From the NCBI GenBank assembly GCA_016794125.1, contig JAEUKT010000002.1:271240-335239 (forward strand): DNA of 64,000 nucleotides, given 5' to 3'. Positions 60,607 through 64,000 of this stretch are shown one piece after another. The stretch's first letter is position 1. Every line of letters starts with the position of its first letter. This stretch comes from Alphaproteobacteria bacterium (GTDB taxonomy: Bacteria; Pseudomonadota; Alphaproteobacteria; Micavibrionales; UBA2020). The notes below the pieces were generated by a model. The model did no database searches. It was not told the DNA's origin and saw only the letters and a program-made list of their open reading frames with translations. Made by a program: the position numbers and the translations under genes.

Positions 60607-60966
60607 ATGAAACAACCAGACATACGCCCTGCACTGATTGAGGTTATTCGCTCACTTGAAGAACAGCTTGCTGACTATAAGCGCGTTCTGGAACGTGAAA
60701 ACCATAGGTTGGGAGGTTCATTACCTGTCACGACTGGTGAAAACTCGCTTGCTGTTCGTGTGAGTTCCGATGATATGCCCGACGTAATAGTGAACATTCT
60801 AAAAGTAGAATCCATGGATAAACCCTCCTTAATTAAGAAGGTAAGCGCTATCCACCCATTTAACCTTCTTCCGGTGCCTGGGCGATCTGTTCACGCCCAC
60901 CTCATGAATCTTCTTCGGAGCGGTCAAGTGAAGCAAAGTGGGGATAAATACTATGTTTCTATTTGA
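60607..60966 (+). CDS. hypothetical protein with winged-helix-like C-terminus, 119 aa
   Basis: A 119-residue protein. N-terminus is a coiled-coil-like helix (EVIRSLEEQLADYKRVLERE); the C-terminal part (SLIKKVSAIHPFNLLPVPGR then SVHAHLMNLLRSGQVKQSGD) looks like a winged helix with the final wing KYYVSI. GGAG lies 6 nt upstream of ATG 60607; ATG 60595 is also in frame. Base composition is AT-richer than neighbours, suggesting transfer. Could be a DNA-binding regulator. A terminator-like hairpin follows. Confidence 0.6.
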   Translation: MKQPDIRPALIEVIRSLEEQLADYKRVLERENHRLGGSLPVTTGENSLAVRVSSDDMPDVIVNILKVESMDKPSLIKKVSAIHPFNLLPVPGRSVHAHLMNLLRSGQVKQSGDKYYVSI

Positions 60967-60996
60967 GTTTTTGGCGTGGTGCCAAAAAACGAAAAA

Positions 60997-61020
60997 CCCA
61001 GATGCGGACATCTGGGCTTT
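60997..61020 (+). terminator. terminator-like hairpin after the 119-residue gene
   Basis: An 8-bp stem CCCAGATG (60997-61004) / CATCTGGG (61009-61016) with a CGGA loop, followed by CTTT. A weaker TTTTTGGC / GCCAAAAA dyad lies just before (60969-60987). The T run is short, so efficiency is uncertain. Confidence 0.55.
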
Positions 61021-61390
61021 CGTATCTAAGTCCGTAAAACCACAACCTGCGTTTGAGGAAGGAGGTTATTTTATGGCTCAGCACCCCAGCATCAGGAGGG
61101 ACGTCTAATTACACACAACCTCAACTTGGAAGAAAAGGCAGGTGGTACATGAGAAGACACTCATAACCGAGGGTGGGCGGCGCAAGCCGCCCATTCCTAT
61201 TTTGTATCATAGCATCTTTTATTAAACAATAAGTTTCATTTGTCAGAGTCTTTATGAATATCTTCGTTAATCAAACTATTGCTTTTCAAGCAAAATCCCC
61301 CTTTTTTCCTACCCCCTACACCTATAATATGTCCCAAGAAATTCCCGCGCGCCCGTTCAGCGGATCCGCGCTCCGACAAAGGCAATAATT
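61021..61390 (+). other. gap with an 11-codon frame and hairpins; possible small RNA or leader
   Basis: An AAGGAGG (61059-61065) stands 7 nt before an ATG (61073-61108) reading MAQHPSIRRDV and stop. Further on are a short dyad ATGAG / CTCAT (61149-61164) and a hairpin GGGCGGC / GCCGCCC with GCAA loop (61175-61192), then ATTCCTATTTT. The layout could be a small structured RNA with a strong ribosome site, or a leader. TATAAT at 61323-61328 is the only promoter-like element before sdhC. Confidence 0.4.
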
Positions 61391-61771
61391 ATGTCAAACA
61401 TTGAACGTCCCCTGTCGCCGCATCTGCAGGTTTATAAATGGCAGCTGACGATGGCGCTGTCGATTGTGCATCGCGTGACAGGTTTCGGGTTGGCGGTGGG
61501 CGCGGTTGCGCTTACGTGGTGGCTGCTGGCCGCCGTGAATGGCGAAGACGCGTATGCGCAATTTCAGGCCTGCGCGCATTCGGTGATCGGGCAGCTGTTT
61601 TTGTTCGGCTGGGTCTGGGCGTTTGCGTTTCATTTCCTGAACGGCATCCGCCATCTGGTCTGGGATACGGGCAAGTGGCTGGATTTGAAATCGGCCTATG
61701 CCAGCGGGTATGTGGTGGCGGCGGGGTCACTCGTTGCGGCGGGTGCAATCTGGTTTGCGGCGGGGTATTGA
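61391..61771 (+). CDS. sdhC: succinate dehydrogenase cytochrome b556 subunit
   Basis: A 126-residue membrane anchor with three helices. It starts MSNIERPLSPHLQVYKWQLT (typical RPLSPHLxVYK), then ALSIVHRVTGFGLAVGAVAL with the Ser/His heme-quinone site, and FHFLNGIRHLVWDTGKWLDL with the H-x-x-x-G-x-R-H-x-x-x-D motif. Part of complex II, donating electrons to ubiquinone. sdhD follows after 2 bp. Confidence 0.96.
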   Translation: MSNIERPLSPHLQVYKWQLTMALSIVHRVTGFGLAVGAVALTWWLLAAVNGEDAYAQFQACAHSVIGQLFLFGWVWAFAFHFLNGIRHLVWDTGKWLDLKSAYASGYVVAAGSLVAAGAIWFAAGY

Positions 61772-61773
61772 TC

Positions 61774-62172
61774 ATGGCACATGAAAACGAAGCAACAATC
61801 CGCTCGCCGCTCGGCCGCGCACGCGGCCTGGGTTCCGCCCGCGACGGCACGCATCATTTCTGGATGCAGCGCGTGAGCGCGATGGCGCTGCTGCCGCTGA
61901 CGATTTTTTTCCTGTGGCATCTGGATGCGATTGCGGAATCCGATTACACGGCGTTTTTGAAATGGATGGATCATCCGTCTGTTGCGATTGCCGCGATCCT
62001 GTTCGTGATTGCCAGTTTTTACCACGCCATGCTGGGCGTGCAGGTGATCATCGAGGATTACGTGCATAGCGAAGGTTTCAAAATCGCCTGCCTGCTGCTG
62101 AACAAGTTTACTTTCGTTGGCCTTGGCTTTGCCTGCCTGTTTGCCATCTGCTACATCAACTTCGCGCTTTAA
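61774..62172 (+). CDS. sdhD: succinate dehydrogenase membrane anchor subunit
   Basis: A 132-residue anchor. SPLGRARGLGSARDGTHHFW then MQRVSAMALLPLTIFFLWHL is the family start, with three helices and the heme/quinone-adjacent FYHAMLGVQVIIEDYVHSEG. The ATG at 61774 follows the sdhC stop by 2 bp; a longer in-frame start inside sdhC was rejected. Confidence 0.95.
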   Translation: MAHENEATIRSPLGRARGLGSARDGTHHFWMQRVSAMALLPLTIFFLWHLDAIAESDYTAFLKWMDHPSVAIAAILFVIASFYHAMLGVQVIIEDYVHSEGFKIACLLLNKFTFVGLGFACLFAICYINFAL

Positions 62173-62184
62173 GGATTTTTCGCC

Positions 62185-63975
62185 ATGACGTCCAGCTATC
62201 CCATCATCGAACATGAATACGATGTCGTCGTGGTTGGCGCAGGGGGCGCGGGTTTACGCGCCACCTTCGGCATGGCGGAAAAGGGATTGAAAACCGCCTG
62301 CATCACCAAGGTATTCCCCACGCGCAGCCACACGGTTGCGGCGCAAGGCGGAATATCTGCGGCATTGGGCAATAATGGCGAAGACGACTGGCGCTGGCAC
62401 ATGTACGACACCATCAAGGGGTCGGACTGGCTGGGCGATCAGGACGCAATCGAATACATGTGCCGCGAAGCCATCCCCGCGGTGATCGAGCTGGAGCATT
62501 ACGGCATGCCGTTTTCGCGCACCGCGGAGGGTAAAATTTACCAGCGCGCCTTTGGCGGCATGACGACGCATATGGGCAAGGGCACGGCGCGCCGCACCTG
62601 CGCCGCCGCCGACCGCACGGGCCATGCGATGCTGCATACGCTCTATCAACAATCGCTGAAGCATAAGGCGGAATTCTTTATCGAATATTTCGCGCTCGAC
62701 CTGATCATGGACGACGAAGGTGTTTGCCGTGGCGTGATGGCGTGGAATCTGGCCGATGGCACGATCCACCGTTTCCGCGCGCATACCGTGGTGCTAGCGA
62801 CGGGCGGTTATGGCCGCGCTTATTTCTCCTGCACCTCGGCGCATACATGCACGGGTGATGGCAATGCGATGGTTTTGCGTGCGGGCCTGCCGCTGCAGGA
62901 CATGGAATTCATCCAGTTCCACCCGACCGGCATTTACGGCGCGGGCTGCCTGATCACCGAAGGCGCGCGCGGCGAAGGCGGATATTTGACGAACAGCGCG
63001 GGCGAGCGTTTCATGGAACGCTATGCGCCGAATGCGAAAGACCTCGCATCGCGCGATGTGGTTTCACGTTCGATGACCATCGAAATCCGCGAAGGGCGCG
63101 GCGTGGGCGAGCATAAGGATCATATCCACCTGCATCTGGAACATCTCGACCCTGCGATCCTGAAGGAACGCCTGCCCGGCATCTCCGAAACCGCGCGCAT
63201 TTTCTCCGACGTCGATGTGACCAAGGAACCGATCCCGGTGCTGCCGACCGTGCATTACAATATGGGCGGTATCCCCACCAACGTCCGCGCCGAAGTCGTC
63301 AACCCGACCAAAGACAATCCCGATCAAATCGTGCGCGGCTTGATGGCGGTCGGCGAAGCGGCCTGCGTTTCCGTGCATGGCGCGAACCGTCTGGGTTCTA
63401 ACTCGCTGCTCGATCTCGTTGTATTTGGCCGCGCTGCCGCCATTCAGGCCGCAAAAACCATCACGCCGGGCGCATCGCATAAACGCCTGCCGGCCGATGC
63501 GGGATCAAAGGCGCTCGACCGTCTTGACAAACTCCGCAACGCGAAAGGCGGCACGCGCACGGCGCATCTTCGTTTGCAAATGCAAAAAACGATGCAGGAA
63601 CATTGCGCGGTTTTCCGCACGACGAAACTTTTGCAGGAAGGCTGCGCGAAGATTCAAAAAATCGCCGGCGGCCGCGCGGATCTGGGCGTAACCGACAATT
63701 CGATGATCTGGAATTCCGACCTCGTCGAAACCATCGAACTCGACAACCTGATGCTGCAGGCCGTCGCATCCATCGAATGCGCGCAAAACCGCAAGGAATC
63801 GCGCGGCGCGCATGCGCAGGAGGATTTCCCGGACCGCGACGACAAGGAATGGATGAAGCATTCGGTTATCTATGTGGATGATAATGCTAAACATTCCATC
63901 ACTTATCGCCCGGTGCATATGAACACGCTGACGAATGAAGTGGAAGCCGTGCCACCGAAAGCGCGCGTGTATTGA
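62185..63975 (+). CDS. sdhA: succinate dehydrogenase flavoprotein subunit
   Basis: The 596-residue FAD subunit of complex II, oxidising succinate to fumarate. The FAD motif is [20 protein letters not shown], covalent-FAD His in [20 protein letters not shown], substrate residues in [20 protein letters not shown], and [25 protein letters not shown] precedes the ATG. The stop lies 25 bp before the right edge; sdhB probably follows. Confidence 0.98.
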   Translation: MTSSYPIIEHEYDVVVVGAGGAGLRATFGMAEKGLKTACITKVFPTRSHTVAAQGGISAALGNNGEDDWRWHMYDTIKGSDWLGDQDAIEYMCREAIPAVIELEHYGMPFSRTAEGKIYQRAFGGMTTHMGKGTARRTCAAADRTGHAMLHTLYQQSLKHKAEFFIEYFALDLIMDDEGVCRGVMAWNLADGTIHRFRAHTVVLATGGYGRAYFSCTSAHTCTGDGNAMVLRAGLPLQDMEFIQFHPTGIYGAGCLITEGARGEGGYLTNSAGERFMERYAPNAKDLASRDVVSRSMTIEIREGRGVGEHKDHIHLHLEHLDPAILKERLPGISETARIFSDVDVTKEPIPVLPTVHYNMGGIPTNVRAEVVNPTKDNPDQIVRGLMAVGEAACVSVHGANRLGSNSLLDLVVFGRAAAIQAAKTITPGASHKRLPADAGSKALDRLDKLRNAKGGTRTAHLRLQMQKTMQEHCAVFRTTKLLQEGCAKIQKIAGGRADLGVTDNSMIWNSDLVETIELDNLMLQAVASIECAQNRKESRGAHAQEDFPDRDDKEWMKHSVIYVDDNAKHSITYRPVHMNTLTNEVEAVPPKARVY

Positions 63976-64000
63976 CCTGTTTTGTGCATGTTTCAGCACA

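Noticed and set aside
61073..61108. 11-codon frame MAQHPSIRRDV as a true gene
   Set aside because: The ribosome site is strong, but the product is too short to support by composition; listed only as part of a possible leader or small RNA.
1..64000. CRISPR array, insertion sequence, prophage or rRNA operon
   Set aside because: No regularly spaced repeat array, transposase or integrase motifs, phage structural genes or rRNA-like sequence were seen.

Overview
The window looks like an alphaproteobacterial chromosome. It carries an NDUFA12-type complex I accessory subunit, the run NDUFA12 - mlaD - DUF2155 - aat, an AddAB (not RecBCD) break-repair pair, a GatCAB amidotransferase and sdhC-sdhD-sdhA. 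Most genes are GC-rich, with many 1-14 bp start/stop overlaps. A few intervals (about 28890-29058, 37434-37976 and 60175-61390) are clearly AT-richer. The genus cannot be fixed from the sequence; a Micavibrio-like or other deep alphaproteobacterium would fit. No rRNA, insertion sequence, prophage or CRISPR array was seen. One tRNA is present, tRNA-Ser(GCU).

Layout. 1-3.8 kb: ankyrin-repeat genes on the plus strand around a minus-strand block of pyrF, a RidA-like gene and a small protein. 3.8-6.4 kb: a class II ribonucleotide reductase homologue that has lost its catalytic motifs. 6.6-8.9 kb: NDUFA12, mlaD, DUF2155 and a convergent aat whose frame runs 373 bp into the DUF2155 gene. 8.9-18 kb: acetyltransferases, MscS and CorA membrane proteins, an old-yellow-enzyme oxidoreductase, an MFS transporter, Ohr peroxidase, a racemase-like protein and a nucleotidyltransferase. 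18-27 kb: a FecR-domain protein with a strong terminator, an ankyrin-like/nucleotidyltransferase protein, a thiamine pyrophosphokinase-like protein, a two-component system and a DUF4173-type membrane protein. 27-36 kb: a 49-residue microprotein and a PilZ-like protein, a frameshifted SDR gene divergent from a TetR regulator with two candidate operators, a very acidic protein, MntH, a CBS/PH gene pair behind an FNR/FixK-type box, and an L,D-transpeptidase.

36-45.5 kb: a periplasmic haloacid-dehalogenase-like protein with altered active-site positions, a HEPN-like gene beside hairpins and tRNA-Ser, an aldo/keto reductase, an FAD oxidoreductase with a DMT-family protein, a tandem of three small proteins with the same predicted fold, and a cluster of two TerD-like proteins, a sulfotransferase and a HAD phosphatase directly behind gatCAB. 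45.5-57.5 kb: gatB-gatA-gatC, ruvX-folB, a hydroxyacid dehydrogenase and addA-addB. 57.5-64 kb: a 34-residue microprotein, a glycolipid-binding-family protein, two unknown genes, an AT-rich patch and the start of the succinate dehydrogenase operon; sdhB presumably lies beyond the right edge.

Most likely undescribed biology: (i) the gatCAB-coupled TerD-TerD-sulfotransferase-HAD cluster, whose TerD domains are split by a hydrophobic segment; (ii) the three tandem small proteins at 41.5-42.5 kb; (iii) the ribonucleotide reductase pseudoenzyme between ankyrin genes; (iv) two ankyrin proteins sharing a C-terminal tag and an upstream motif.
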